Shown: positions 25,453-35,114, numbered from the stretch's first letter. The stretch is DNA of 64,000 nt from Vibrio sp. 10N (GCF_036245475.1 NZ_BTPM01000002.1:744001-808000); one strand, 5' to 3'. The notes: a model not told the origin generated them from the letters alone. Made by a program: numbers and translations.

Positions 25453-25935
25453 TTAGCGCGCACCAAGCAGAAACGGAGTTTCTATCGGTACAAACTCGTC
25501 GGCAGCGTCTATTAAATGGTTTGCGGTAAGTTCCGCCACCCCAATAACAGTGACGCGCGTACCAAAGCGCTGCTGAATACGATCGACGAGAATTTCAAAG
25601 TCTCCATCACCAGATAGCAGAATGACGTTGTCGACATCTTTGGCCATTTCAAAGACATCAAGCGCAATGCCGACATCCCAATCCCCTTTAGCACTGCCAT
25701 CAGAACGCTGGATAAAAGGTTTTAATTGCACATCAAAGCCAATTCCACGCAAGATATGATGAAACTGCCTTTGTTTTGGATCATGGGACGCAATGGCATA
25801 CGCTCTAGCGCTGTCGATATTGAATTGAGCACTCGCCCAAGCCCAAAACGCATTGTAATCAAAGCGCGCACCAAACGCCTGCCTAGTGGTGTAATAGACG
25901 TTTTGTACGTCTACGAAAATAGCTGCTGAGTTCAT
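25453..25935 (-). CDS. NYN-domain (LabA-like PIN nuclease) protein
   Basis: A 160-residue protein made of one NYN/PIN domain: AAIFVDVQNVYY holds the first catalytic Asp and the Asn, KGDWDVGIALDVFEMA the second acidic pair, and VILLSGDGDFEILVDRIQ the third. The family consists of Mg2+-dependent ribonucleases, usually acting on RNA. All expected acids are present. ATG 25935 was chosen; ATG 25950 would add five residues. Upstream partner of ygbA. Confidence 0.9.
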   Translation of the reverse strand: MNSAAIFVDVQNVYYTTRQAFGARFDYNAFWAWASAQFNIDSARAYAIASHDPKQRQFHHILRGIGFDVQLKPFIQRSDGSAKGDWDVGIALDVFEMAKDVDNVILLSGDGDFEILVDRIQQRFGTRVTVIGVAELTANHLIDAADEFVPIETPFLLGAR

Positions 25936-26063
25936 AATCGTGATTGTCATTTTATGTTGTTGGCAGTGTAACAAAATTATTGTCCGCAAGTGGAACTAAG
26001 TGAGACGAATCTCAGTAGCTAAACTTAACGTATAACCTTTTGGTTGTATGCTTGGAGGCAATT

Positions 26064-26588
26064 ATGAAAGGCATAGGTATTGTTGCCCTTGCGGCACTGT
26101 TCAGCGCGACCGCGTGCGGCTACCCTGAGTACGCGAAAGAGCGACATGGAAATGATTATCTCAGCAAAGAACACCCTGGCGGGCATCCACATGGCTCAGA
26201 CTTTCACGATGGCGACTACTCTCTAAGTTTGTCACATCGTAGCTTGATGTTTTTTGCACCGAGCAAGGATGTACACGTAGACGAGTTTCTATTAGGGACA
26301 TTGATCAACGAATGTGCGCTAGATGAGCGTGATGTCGTTACTATGGTCATAACCAAAGACGGTTACTCATCACCAAGCTGGGTGAAGGATACTTTTAACT
26401 ACAACCAACTGCTTGAGATGTACAACATTCGTGAAGGTGATCATGCTGCGATTTTGATCGGCAAAGATGGAACAGAAAAACTGCGCTGGGGGGCGACGAC
26501 TAACTGGCATCAAGTCAAAAAAGCCATCGATGAGATGCCAATGCGGCAAGCAGAAATGACTCGAGCAGCCAGTCGCTGCTCGATATAA
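26064..26588 (+). CDS. DUF4174 protein, probable lipoprotein
   Basis: A 174-residue exported protein. Its signal sequence GIVALAALFSATAC ends at a Cys that may be lipidated (Ala-Thr-Ala-Cys, not the ideal lipobox). It has a His/Gly-rich linker (KEHPGGHPHGSDFHDGDY), then a thioredoxin-like domain (LMFFAPSKDVHVDEFL; HAAILIGKDGTEKLRW) of the DUF4174 type, without a CxxC active site. TTGGAGG precedes ATG 26064. The His-rich linker might bind metal. Function unknown. Confidence 0.82.
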   Translation: MKGIGIVALAALFSATACGYPEYAKERHGNDYLSKEHPGGHPHGSDFHDGDYSLSLSHRSLMFFAPSKDVHVDEFLLGTLINECALDERDVVTMVITKDGYSSPSWVKDTFNYNQLLEMYNIREGDHAAILIGKDGTEKLRWGATTNWHQVKKAIDEMPMRQAEMTRAASRCSI

Positions 26589-26594
26589 ACCCAA

Positions 26595-27254
26595 TTATTG
26601 ACTTTCTTTTTGCGCAAGATGGCTACTGACTAGACTCGCAACCATGATAGCTAAATAGAAACTGCCGGTGATTGACTCCAAGAATACAAAGAAACGCGGA
26701 ATCGCAAGCGCTGGTGAGATATCCCCATAGCCAACGGTGGTCAAGGTCACGAAGCTGAAGTAAATAACATCAAACAAGTTATCTAGCCATGGCTTAGCCT
26801 CCAATCCGTTGAACGGCGCAGTGAACAGCTCTAATTGGATCAAGTAAATAAAAGAAAACGACAACCCAAAAAGTAAGTAGACGCAAATCGAGCCAACAAT
26901 CTGATTTAACGTGACCTGTTTCGGCATAATGACTTGTTTTAGTGCTGAAAAGGTCTGTGCCAACACAAAAAACAGCAACGAAAACAGTGTGACTAGGGAC
27001 AAGTCATAATCTTCGAACAGAGAGAACACCCCAGACGTCACGGCCACCGTGATCATCACCGCGTACCAAGATCGGTAAAACGTCTGTTTTCTATGTACCC
27101 CCACTATCGACGTACTCATACACAAGATAATTAGCGCCAGCACATAATCTTGAGCGTCATCTTTAAACTGATGCACGACAGCGCTGACAAAAAACAGCAC
27201 CAACAGTGACCCCAGTAGAAAGAAAAAATTATCGTCTTTACTCATCAATTTCAT
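26595..27254 (-). CDS. Two-helix-pore potassium channel protein
   Basis: A 219-residue membrane protein. It has about four N-terminal helices without the charged residues of a voltage sensor, then the pore module: an outer helix, the selectivity filter TLTTVGYGD (about 180) and an inner helix. TVGYGD is the canonical K+ filter, so K+ selectivity is likely. There is no cytoplasmic RCK/TrkA domain, so gating is unclear. AAGGAG precedes the ATG. It follows the Nudix gene by 21 bases and is probably co-transcribed. Confidence 0.92.
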   Translation of the reverse strand: MKLMSKDDNFFFLLGSLLVLFFVSAVVHQFKDDAQDYVLALIILCMSTSIVGVHRKQTFYRSWYAVMITVAVTSGVFSLFEDYDLSLVTLFSLLFFVLAQTFSALKQVIMPKQVTLNQIVGSICVYLLFGLSFSFIYLIQLELFTAPFNGLEAKPWLDNLFDVIYFSFVTLTTVGYGDISPALAIPRFFVFLESITGSFYLAIMVASLVSSHLAQKESQ

Positions 27255-27275
27255 AGAATGTCTATCTCCTTGATG

Positions 27276-27794
27276 CTAGAGCATTTCCTTCGCGATTAGA
27301 TGTAACAGGTAGGTTTCTCGCTCGATACTCATACCCTTTTTATCACTTTCTGCGATGGTTTTTTCATTAAAAGCAATCGCTTCATGAATGTTAACCCACA
27401 CCGGCTTCATGCCGTTTTTTACCTCGTAATCTTCATACGCGGTCTCACCTAGCTCCCGGTCCACCTTACAAGAATAGCAATATGAGATCATGTGCATCAC
27501 ATCTGCGTCGTCTTTGTACCAAGGTCTAAATTCTTCGTAGATTCCGAATGGTTTAATCGCATGGATGTTTTTGGCGCCCGTCTCTTCTTCTAATTCACGA
27601 ACCATACCAGCGATGACGTCTTCACCCTCATCAAGACCACCTCCAGGGAGGGAGTAATCATGATAACGCTCCGTATACAGAAGAAGAATGTCTTCGCCAT
27701 CAATGACAATAGATCGAGTGGCATTTCGTTTTACAATCGTTTTGTCATCTAAGTGGGCAATGTCCGGGTGAATGGCCGTGGTAAGTTGTCTCAT
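27276..27794 (-). CDS. Nudix hydrolase
   Basis: A 172-residue enzyme. The Nudix box is complete (GGLDEGEDVIAGMVRELEEE, then TGA), placing the Mg2+-binding glutamates in REL-EE. An N-terminal extension (MRQLTTAIHPDIAHLDDKTI) precedes the fold. It should cleave a nucleoside-diphosphate-linked compound, but the substrate cannot be told. ATG 27794 was chosen, and the longer frame to 27836 lacks conserved features. First gene of a two-gene unit with the K+ channel. Confidence 0.92.
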   Translation of the reverse strand: MRQLTTAIHPDIAHLDDKTIVKRNATRSIVIDGEDILLLYTERYHDYSLPGGGLDEGEDVIAGMVRELEEETGAKNIHAIKPFGIYEEFRPWYKDDADVMHMISYCYSCKVDRELGETAYEDYEVKNGMKPVWVNIHEAIAFNEKTIAESDKKGMSIERETYLLHLIAKEML

Positions 27795-27976
27795 TATTGT
27801 GCTCTGACTTAGTCGAATTTTCGTGAAGTTTACCACAAAAATATCAAGTTACAGTTCTCTTGTAATTCTTGTCAAATCGTGATGAGACAAGCATTTATCG
27901 GAATGTTATCATCTCCAGCTTGCCTAAAGGGATGTTAGGCAACTAACATCATAAATTCAAAACTATCCCTTTTACT

Positions 27977-29434
27977 ATGAAATCAACCATACTTTTCTTT
28001 GCTGCCATTTTATCTTCAAGCCATTATGCGCTCGCAGATTCCACCAATACCACGCTTACCGAAGCGGACTTGCTCGAACAAGCGATGCGCGACGACCAGA
28101 TCAGCACCGACGAACAATTGAATGCACCCTACAGTGAGTCGATGAACGCACTGGGTTATCGCTCTATCTCGACGAACAGTAGCTTTGAGGAGCTAAGGCA
28201 AGACGACAGCATTGAGCCCGTTGATTTCTATGATTACCCTTATCGTGTTTCCCTATTTAGCCCCCAAAATGGTGAGGACAGCGAGCGACTTTGGTCTCAG
28301 ACTAAGTCCATCTTTGGATACGGTATCGGGGTTGCTGGTGTTCTGGCTTTAATGCCGGAATCGATCACCAACTGGGAAAAGCAAGACATCAAGCTGATGA
28401 ACAAGTGGTGGGACAACGTTCGTTCTGGGCCTGTTTGGGATAGGGATGATCACCTCATTAACTATGTTGGTCACCCCTACTTTGGTGGTGTTTACTATCA
28501 AGCAGCCCGTAAGTCCGGTTACCGTCAATGGGATGCTTTTATGTACTCCGCACTGATGTCTACCTTCTATTGGGAGTATGGTATCGAAGCATTTGCTGAG
28601 ATTCCATCGATTCAAGATTTGGTCGTAACTCCAACACTCGGCTGGGTATACGGCGAGTGGGCATTCAACAAAGAGAAAGAGATCCGTTTACGAGGTGGCA
28701 CGGTCATGGGCTCAGATGCTCTTGGCTCAACCGCTCTCTTCTTCCTAGATCCAGTGGACAGTCTGGGTCGTGGTGTAAACCAAGTCGCAGGGAAAGAAAT
28801 CATTAAAGCCGGCACTGGTTTTGTAGGCGTGCATTCCAATGTTTTGCGGAACGGTGAAGTAGAAACCAAATATCAAATGCAAGTACAGTATGCGTTTGGT
28901 GCAGGTGAAACCGCAGATGGACTCAAACGTCGTCAGAGAAAGAGCTATCAACAGTACACCGACGATCCGGTCACCTACGGCATTGTTGGTGTCAGTGCTG
29001 GCTTTGCCTACCCACAACTGGATAAAGAACGTAACCTGAAGAACGACTTTGCACCTGCGTTTACCTTGGGTCTGTATTTTACCAACCAGCTATCTGCTCG
29101 ACTTGGCTACATGCAAGGTAACTACGAGTCCACTACAGATGATCAGAAGCATATCTACGAAAACTACAGTTTTGACATTCAGTACTACTTATTCGAAGAC
29201 CATGCACTCAAACCCTATCTAAACGCCGGGGTTGGTGAAGCAATGATTAATAAAGACCGTGACACTAAAAAACTTCAATGGAACATTGGTACCGGCCTTC
29301 ATTACACACTCAACGCCAACTGGGCGCTCCAAGCTGATTGGAAATACAATTATCATCGCAACTCTGGCGCCCGTGATCACCTATGGGGAACGCGACTTAT
29401 CTACCGTTTCGGTGAAGGAAACAAGTACATTTAA
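27977..29434 (+). CDS. DUF3943-domain exported protein with C-terminal barrel
   Basis: A 485-residue protein with a 20-residue signal peptide (ends YALAD). The central DUF3943 region has DHLINYVGHPYFGGVYYQAA, YSALMSTFYWEYGIEAFAEI and PSIQDLVVTPTLGW, with several conserved His, Tyr and Glu residues as in membrane-embedded lipid enzymes. The last 160 residues resemble an 8-stranded OmpA/OmpW-like barrel (SARLGYMQGNY to RLIYRFG). Probably outer-membrane. Its function is unknown; a lipid-modifying role is only a guess from the His/Glu pattern. Confidence 0.85.
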   Translation: MKSTILFFAAILSSSHYALADSTNTTLTEADLLEQAMRDDQISTDEQLNAPYSESMNALGYRSISTNSSFEELRQDDSIEPVDFYDYPYRVSLFSPQNGEDSERLWSQTKSIFGYGIGVAGVLALMPESITNWEKQDIKLMNKWWDNVRSGPVWDRDDHLINYVGHPYFGGVYYQAARKSGYRQWDAFMYSALMSTFYWEYGIEAFAEIPSIQDLVVTPTLGWVYGEWAFNKEKEIRLRGGTVMGSDALGSTALFFLDPVDSLGRGVNQVAGKEIIKAGTGFVGVHSNVLRNGEVETKYQMQVQYAFGAGETADGLKRRQRKSYQQYTDDPVTYGIVGVSAGFAYPQLDKERNLKNDFAPAFTLGLYFTNQLSARLGYMQGNYESTTDDQKHIYENYSFDIQYYLFEDHALKPYLNAGVGEAMINKDRDTKKLQWNIGTGLHYTLNANWALQADWKYNYHRNSGARDHLWGTRLIYRFGEGNKYI

Positions 29435-29591
29435 CGCAGCGTGCAAATAGCACTTGTAGGAATTGGGGACATCAGCAACCTTTAATCCGTTTTATTTAGT
29501 GCAATTACGGATAATTTGACCAAATCAAAACATTTTTTGTTAGAAATCTCCTACACTTAACCGAAAGCCTAACTTCCAACTAGGAGAGATA

Positions 29592-29846
29592 ATGAAAAAA
29601 GTACAATGGATGATTGGCGCGGTAGCAGTGGGTGTTTTAGCAGGCTGTGCCAGTGAACCTGATAAGTATGATGTGGATGAAATTACCGTAGAGAGTGATC
29701 CTGCTTATGTCTATTGTGTCGAACAAGGCCACAAGCTTGAACGTGTAACAGAGAACGGTAAACGCGTACCTTACTGCGTGCTATCTGACGACGAGCGTTA
29801 CACTGTATGGGATTTCTACGAGAAACGTAACCAACAAGATAATTAA
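29592..29846 (+). CDS. Small DUF333 lipoprotein
   Basis: An 84-residue lipoprotein: the signal peptide ends in a good lipobox (VLAGC, Cys at about 19). The mature part holds AYVYCVEQGHKLERV and VPYCVLSDDERYTVWDFY, the two-Cys DUF333 motif, where the cysteines probably form a disulphide. The family function is unknown. AGGAGAG precedes the ATG, and a strong terminator follows. Confidence 0.88.
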   Translation: MKKVQWMIGAVAVGVLAGCASEPDKYDVDEITVESDPAYVYCVEQGHKLERVTENGKRVPYCVLSDDERYTVWDFYEKRNQQDN

Positions 29847-29860
29847 TTCTAATCACAAAC

Positions 29861-29895
29861 AAAAGGCCAGCCCGTCGATGACGAGCTGGCCTTTT
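29861..29895. terminator. Terminator between the DUF333 gene and fabH
   Basis: Stem AAAAGGCCAGC / GCTGGCCTTTT with a partly paired inner loop, between convergent genes. Confidence 0.9.
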
Positions 29896-29935
29896 TGCAA
29901 TCTTACCAACTTATAATAGTCAGTTCAGGCTACAA

Positions 29936-31024
29936 TTATTTGCTTGGCTTGTTTTTGCAATGCTCGATTGCTGTCGCCATGAGTTCAAGAGCAGAGCTCT
30001 CGCACGCCGGCAATGCAGCATCACTGGTTGCAACTGGTGTTACTCGTTCACCCCACTTGATGTGACCAGCACCCCAAGTAAGACCAGCACCGAATGCCGC
30101 CAATAATAGATCATCATTTGGCTTGATTTTGCCTTGCTCAAGCGCTTCACACAGGGCGATTGGCACAGTTGCTGCCGACGTATTGCCGTAATTTTGAATG
30201 TTCACGAACGCTTTTTCTTGTTCGATACCAGACAAATCACACAGCGTTTGAATGATGCGAATATTTGCTTGGTGTGGGATCACCACATCAATATCGTCTT
30301 TGGTCAAATTAGAACGAGACAGTACCGTGTTCGCCGCTGCGCCCATCCCTTTCACTGCTCGTTTGAAGATTTCTTTACCGATGAAATCAAATTCGAAGTA
30401 ACCATTGTCCGCAGCAAAACGCTCCATTGATGTACCAAACTTTGGCACAGCCAAAATATCGCGGCCTTTAGCGTCACAACCAATTTGCGCATCTTGAAGA
30501 CCGACTTTGTTTTCTGTGCGTGACAATACCGCTGCACCAGCGCCATCTCCAAACAATACCGCTGTATCGCGCTCGGTCCAGTCAATAAAGAAAGACAAAC
30601 GCTCTGCACCGATAACGATAGCATTTCGATAGTTACCAGACTGAATCATTTTCGTCGCAGTTTCTAGGCCATAGACAAAACCTGTACATGCTGCATTTAA
30701 ATCAAAGGCCGCGGCGGCTGGTACGCCCAAGTTTTGCTGAACGCGAGAAGCCGTATTTGGAATCAACGAATCGGGAGAACATGTCGCGACGATAATCAGG
30801 TCAACCTCGTCTGCCGAGATACCCGCACATGCCATCGCGTGTTTTGCTGCCACTGTCGCCATATCTGACGTATTGACATGGCTAATACGGCGATTTTCAA
30901 TACCGGTACGAGTACGAATCCACTCGTCTGACGTATCCATTACTGTGCTGAGGTCATGGTTTGAGAGAATTGCTGGTGGAAGGCACTTACCCCACCCAGT
31001 AATTTCGGCGTAAAAAGTTGTCAT
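29936..31024 (-). CDS. Beta-ketoacyl-ACP synthase III (second FabH)
   Basis: A 362-residue thiolase-fold enzyme that condenses an acyl-CoA with malonyl-ACP. The triad is present: Cys in DLNAACTGF (about 113), His in IPHQANIRI and Asn in NYGNTSAA. DEWIRTRTGIENRRI is the usual FabH N-terminal motif. It is about 40 residues longer than E. coli FabH at the C-terminus (Ala/Cys-rich tail, ELMATAIEHC). It is not in the fab cluster, so this looks like the additional FabH known in Vibrio, with perhaps different chain-length preference. Divergent from trxC. Confidence 0.93.
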   Translation of the reverse strand: MTTFYAEITGWGKCLPPAILSNHDLSTVMDTSDEWIRTRTGIENRRISHVNTSDMATVAAKHAMACAGISADEVDLIIVATCSPDSLIPNTASRVQQNLGVPAAAAFDLNAACTGFVYGLETATKMIQSGNYRNAIVIGAERLSFFIDWTERDTAVLFGDGAGAAVLSRTENKVGLQDAQIGCDAKGRDILAVPKFGTSMERFAADNGYFEFDFIGKEIFKRAVKGMGAAANTVLSRSNLTKDDIDVVIPHQANIRIIQTLCDLSGIEQEKAFVNIQNYGNTSAATVPIALCEALEQGKIKPNDDLLLAAFGAGLTWGAGHIKWGERVTPVATSDAALPACESSALELMATAIEHCKNKPSK

Positions 31025-31260
31025 TGTGTACCTATTTTTTTATAGTTTTCGCCAATCAAGATAAACAAGCCATATCAATCACTAAGCATTAATAATGATG
31101 GATGATTTCTTGCTTATCTTGACTATAGACGACTGAGTATACTCACATTCACTGGCGCAAAGAAGTCTGATTTGTAAAATTCGAACTTCCATTCACCATC
31201 ATTGGAATATAATGCGCAGTAAGTTGTTCGTCTGTAAATAAAAACAACAGGAGAAAAGTC

Positions 31261-31698
31261 ATGTCCACTATCAACACCCGCTGCCCACACTGCCAAGGTT
31301 TGAATCGATTACCCGTCGACCGAATCGCCGAGTCACCAAATTGTGGCCGCTGTAAGTCACCACTGCTCGATGGCGCCCCTATAGAAGGTACTTCGGATAA
31401 CTTCTCAACGTTGTTAAACAGCAAACAACCCGTTGTGGTCGATTTTTGGGCGACCTGGTGTAACCCATGTGTTGGCTTTGCCCCCATATTTCAACAAGTC
31501 GCTCAAGAGCGTCAAGGTGAAGTCCGATTTGTCAAAATCGATACCGAAGCACAACAACAACTGGCAGCACAGTTTCAAATTCGCAGTATCCCAACCATCA
31601 TGGTATTTAAAGGCGGTCAAAGACTCGATACCATTAACGGGGCATTGCCAAAATCTCAATTTGACCAATGGCTCAATCAAGCATTGATGAAAAGCTAA
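31261..31698 (+). CDS. trxC: Thioredoxin 2 (TrxC) with variant active site WCNPC
   Basis: A 145-residue cytoplasmic thioredoxin with the TrxC N-terminal zinc finger (CPHC at 8-11 and CGRC at 28-31). The fold continues with VVVDFWATWCNPC, RFVKIDTEAQQQLAAQF, SIPTIMVFKGG (cis-Pro) and the C-terminal helix. The active site reads Cys-Asn-Pro-Cys, where E. coli TrxC has Cys-Gly-Pro-Cys; this could shift its redox potential. A good AGGAG lies before the ATG. It converges on the AraC-family gene with a 14-base gap. Confidence 0.94.
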   Translation: MSTINTRCPHCQGLNRLPVDRIAESPNCGRCKSPLLDGAPIEGTSDNFSTLLNSKQPVVVDFWATWCNPCVGFAPIFQQVAQERQGEVRFVKIDTEAQQQLAAQFQIRSIPTIMVFKGGQRLDTINGALPKSQFDQWLNQALMKS

Positions 31699-31712
31699 CC
31701 TTTAATTCCGCT

Positions 31713-32618
31713 TCAGTCATTCAGGGTCGGTGTCGACAGTTTTCTTTTGCGGTAAGCCGAAGGAGAACAACCGACCTGTTTCGTGAATCGGTGAGTGAAA
31801 TTAAACGGGTCACGGTAGCCAAGGCGCTCGGCAATCATCGATACGGACCAATCATTGTTCTCAAGAAGGTCACACGCTTTTTCCATACGCAAATTAATCA
31901 ACCTCGCCCGCGGTGATACACCGTATAGCTGTTTGCAGATCCTTGCCAGTTGTTCCTCGCTTAAATACGCTTTAGTGGCCATATCTTTGACCGTCCACGG
32001 CAAATGCAATTGCCCCTCTATCTGAGCGAATAATGCCTGAACACGCACCGTAGAGTCATTGGTTTGTGACTCAAAGCCAGTAATGACACGGCACACTTCA
32101 CTCACCAACAGTTTACGATAACTAGCCCGGCCACCAATTTCCACATACAGCAAGGTCATGAGAGCCCAAATGCGTTCACAGCCATTAAAAGGTAATACCT
32201 TCTGACCAATTTTGGCAAACATAGCCCATCTTGAAGATTGCTTAGGCAAAAACCAAATCATTCGCCAATGTTGATACTGAGGGTTTATCTCAAACCGAAA
32301 CGAAGTGTGTGCTGGGAGCACCACCACTGAATAAGGTTCAATCGCGGTGACTTCCGTTTCAGTAATCAAAATACCGCCACCTTCAATGGTAAAGAGAATA
32401 GTGTGAACATCCACACCTCGGCGCTCTACATGGTAACCATCCACTAGGTTGGCCATCCCCGCCATAAAAATATCCTCAGTCGCAAACTCAGGAATATCAC
32501 TCGCTGAGAGAAAGCGCTCTTCACACAGTTCTGACAGGTAGACTTCGTCCACCCAATCCTTTTTGCTGTCAAATTGGTCAATGACGGATTTGCACAGGTT
32601 TTGTCTATTTTTGAACAT
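31713..32618 (-). CDS. AraC-family transcriptional regulator
   Basis: A 301-residue protein. The N-terminal half is a cupin-like effector domain (HTILFTIEGGGILITETEVT; VVVLPAHTSFRFEI), and the C-terminal 100 residues contain two helix-turn-helices (VKDMATKAYLSEEQLARICK and MIAERLGYRDPFNFTHRFTK, followed by GCSPSAYRKR). The ligand may be a small molecule or sugar. It is divergent from the MATE pump 97 bases away, which is its most likely target. Confidence 0.9.
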   Translation of the reverse strand: MFKNRQNLCKSVIDQFDSKKDWVDEVYLSELCEERFLSASDIPEFATEDIFMAGMANLVDGYHVERRGVDVHTILFTIEGGGILITETEVTAIEPYSVVVLPAHTSFRFEINPQYQHWRMIWFLPKQSSRWAMFAKIGQKVLPFNGCERIWALMTLLYVEIGGRASYRKLLVSEVCRVITGFESQTNDSTVRVQALFAQIEGQLHLPWTVKDMATKAYLSEEQLARICKQLYGVSPRARLINLRMEKACDLLENNDWSVSMIAERLGYRDPFNFTHRFTKQVGCSPSAYRKRKLSTPTLND

Positions 32619-32715
32619 GGTTTCACAATGCCGTTTTTTTTATATTAGCCACGTTTCTACCCAACTCACATTCCGTGATCTTCTTTTACCTAATTGAACA
32701 AACTAGGAGGCAGCT

Positions 32716-34098
32716 ATGACAACTCACCACCATCATAAGTCATCTAACGGTGTGGCTCAAAATCAACTCTTGTCCGCTGTCGTAAAACTCGGCTTTCCAG
32801 TCGCCATTCAAAGTGCGCTCGTCGCCATTTTGGCACTCGCGGATGTGCTAATGGTAAGTGATATTGGTAAAGAAGCGACAGCAGCAGTTGGCATTGCCTC
32901 CAAGTGGCATTTTGTGGCCATCATGATCATGGCAGGGATGGCATCAGCGAACGGTGTACTTGTTGCACAATATTGGGGGCGCAATGACAAAACTAGCGCC
33001 AAAACCATTACCCAACTCTCCATGATCTTTGGTGCAAAGTTACTCGTGCCAGTAACACTCGTCATTACTTTGTTCTCTGGCTACATCATGATGCTACAGA
33101 CGACCGATGCCCGTGTTATCGAGCTTGGAGCGACCTATCTTTGGTATGCCTTCCCTGTTCTCATCTTGACGCACATTGTGATTGTCGCTGAATCTGCCAT
33201 GCGCTCTTCGGGAGATGCGGTGACGCCGCTCGTACTCGGCGCGTTGACAATAGTCATTAATATTGCGCTTAACTTTTGGCTCATCAAAGGTGGCTTGGGT
33301 GTGCCGGCGATGGGGGTTGCAGGGGCAGCACTAGCGACGACCATTTCTCGTCTATTGCAAGTGGCCTTTATCTGGGGCTACTTAAATAGACGCCACCATT
33401 GGCTAATAACCGAGCAAGTTTTAGATAACTCGTCACGCCTTTGGAACTCTTATAAGTCACTTGCCATCCCTACCACATTAAACGCGGTATTGTGGGCGAT
33501 GGGTACGCTGATGTACCAAGTAATTTTTGGTCATATGGGGACAACTGAATTGGCTGTGTTTAGCATGATGGGTCCATTTGAATCACTGTGCTACTCCCTG
33601 TTCTTTGGCATCTCTGTAGCTTGCTCTATTTTACTCGGTCAATCCTTAGGCAGAGACGAGTTTGAACAGGCATTTAGTATGTCTCAAACCTTTATTAAGG
33701 CGGTATTTGTGTTTGGACTGGTGATTGGTTCAGCGCTGCTATTAGGCCGTGACAGCATACTCGCTTGGCTAAACTTAGACACGCCTGAACTTCACCCTAT
33801 CGCCTCACCTGCTATGGCCATATTATGTGGTGCTATTTGGCTTAGGATGCTCAATTTGATCATTATTAACGGCATTCTTAGGGCTGGCGGTGACAATAAG
33901 TTTTGTTTAAGGATGGACTTCATTGCCATGTGGATGGTTGGGCTACCATTAACGGCAAATGCCGCTTTTGTTCTGGGGCTCGATTTTAAATGGGTCTACG
34001 CTTGCATGTTATTTGAAGAGGTCGTCAAATTTTCACTGTGCTTCCATCGCTACCTCAAACGGTATTGGATGAATAACCTGACACTCGCCAGCGTTTAG
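32716..34098 (+). CDS. MATE-family efflux transporter
   Basis: A 460-residue inner-membrane protein with 12 predicted helices in two homologous halves. It has an N-terminal GFPVAIQSALVAILALADVL, GMASANGVLVAQYWGRND in loop 2-3, and GMGVAG-type repeats (VPAMGVAGAALATTISRL). Such pumps export cationic compounds in exchange for Na+ or H+. AGGAGG precedes the ATG. The N-terminus has a His run (TTHHHHK), which is unusual but short. Probably controlled by the divergent AraC-type regulator. Confidence 0.92.
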   Translation: MTTHHHHKSSNGVAQNQLLSAVVKLGFPVAIQSALVAILALADVLMVSDIGKEATAAVGIASKWHFVAIMIMAGMASANGVLVAQYWGRNDKTSAKTITQLSMIFGAKLLVPVTLVITLFSGYIMMLQTTDARVIELGATYLWYAFPVLILTHIVIVAESAMRSSGDAVTPLVLGALTIVINIALNFWLIKGGLGVPAMGVAGAALATTISRLLQVAFIWGYLNRRHHWLITEQVLDNSSRLWNSYKSLAIPTTLNAVLWAMGTLMYQVIFGHMGTTELAVFSMMGPFESLCYSLFFGISVACSILLGQSLGRDEFEQAFSMSQTFIKAVFVFGLVIGSALLLGRDSILAWLNLDTPELHPIASPAMAILCGAIWLRMLNLIIINGILRAGGDNKFCLRMDFIAMWMVGLPLTANAAFVLGLDFKWVYACMLFEEVVKFSLCFHRYLKRYWMNNLTLASV

Positions 34099-34129
34099 CT
34101 TGTATAACGGGCATCTTAGCGATAAAAAA

Positions 34130-34153
34130 AGCAAAGCCCGCATGGGCTTTGCT
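34130..34153. terminator. Terminator after the MATE gene
   Basis: Stem AGCAAAGCCC / GGGCTTTGCT with loop GCAT. A-run before and TTCGTTT after, so it may work in both directions. Confidence 0.88.
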
Positions 34154-34196
34154 TCGTTTCTCTCTGAGCATAACTCACGGGGCACTAACGCTATTA

Positions 34197-35114
34197 CTAT
34201 GCCCGATTAAGGTGGTCCAAAATTTTAGGGTTAACTCTGTCATAGCACTCGTATTGCATGGCATGGCCAGCTTCCTCAAGGACTTCCAGGCGAGTGTCAT
34301 CGCCTAACAAACTCACTACACGTTCTGCATCTGAAAGTGGAATCACCTTATCTTCCGTGCCCCACAATAAGAGTTTAGGTATTGACAGTTCACCAACGGC
34401 CGCAAAATCGCCACTCGGATCTTTAGCAATAAGATGACGTCCAGTACTGATAATCGCTCTCCGAAAACCCTTATACATCATCTGCTCACTAAACTTATCC
34501 GCCCAATAGGGAAAATGTTCAGGCTTAACAAGATCATTCGCCTGATTGCTAGGAAGCTTAGGAATAAATAACAAGTATCCAAGCCATTTACCAATGACAG
34601 GTAGTGTTAACGGGCCAATGTCGACTGGCTGATTAAAAGGGGCAACGTAGCCCACACTAAGAATTTTGTTTGGGTATTTAGCAACAAACGCCGATGTGAT
34701 CGCTCCGCCCATTGACAAACCTATAATGTGGAATGGCGTATTCGGGGCTAATTGCTCTGTTAGTTGCTGAATTTGCTCGACAAACAGTTGCTTGTCGTAC
34801 TTCACATTGGGGCGTGCGGAATAGCCACGACCATACAAGTCAAACGTTAAAACACGATATCCAGCATCAGCCACTACTTTGCGATTGTTATCCCACATAT
34901 ATGAAGGTGCAGAAAACCCATGAACAAACACGACTAAAGGAGCGTCTGGTGCGCCTTCTAATTGATAATGAACATGACCCAACTGAGTAGTGATGAATTG
35001 ACCAGGCGCTTCAGCACGGTGCACTTCATTAAGTGAGTAAGTCTCTTTATTCACCAATAACGGCAATAGTAGCAAGAGACAAAAGATAGCAATCAATGCC
35101 ACGATTAAAGTCAT
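34197..35114 (-). CDS. Membrane-anchored alpha/beta hydrolase
   Basis: A 305-residue protein. The N-terminal 20 residues form an uncleaved hydrophobic anchor (LIVALIAIFCLLLLLPLLV). The hydrolase fold carries VVFVHGFSAPSYMWD (oxyanion HG), the nucleophile elbow IGLSMGGAI, the acid in LLWGTEDKVIPL and the base in EAGHAMQYE. The catalytic triad Ser-Asp-His is complete. Esterase or lipase activity is likely but the substrate is unknown. The catalytic domain probably faces the periplasm. Confidence 0.9.
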   Translation of the reverse strand: MTLIVALIAIFCLLLLLPLLVNKETYSLNEVHRAEAPGQFITTQLGHVHYQLEGAPDAPLVVFVHGFSAPSYMWDNNRKVVADAGYRVLTFDLYGRGYSARPNVKYDKQLFVEQIQQLTEQLAPNTPFHIIGLSMGGAITSAFVAKYPNKILSVGYVAPFNQPVDIGPLTLPVIGKWLGYLLFIPKLPSNQANDLVKPEHFPYWADKFSEQMMYKGFRRAIISTGRHLIAKDPSGDFAAVGELSIPKLLLWGTEDKVIPLSDAERVVSLLGDDTRLEVLEEAGHAMQYECYDRVNPKILDHLNRA

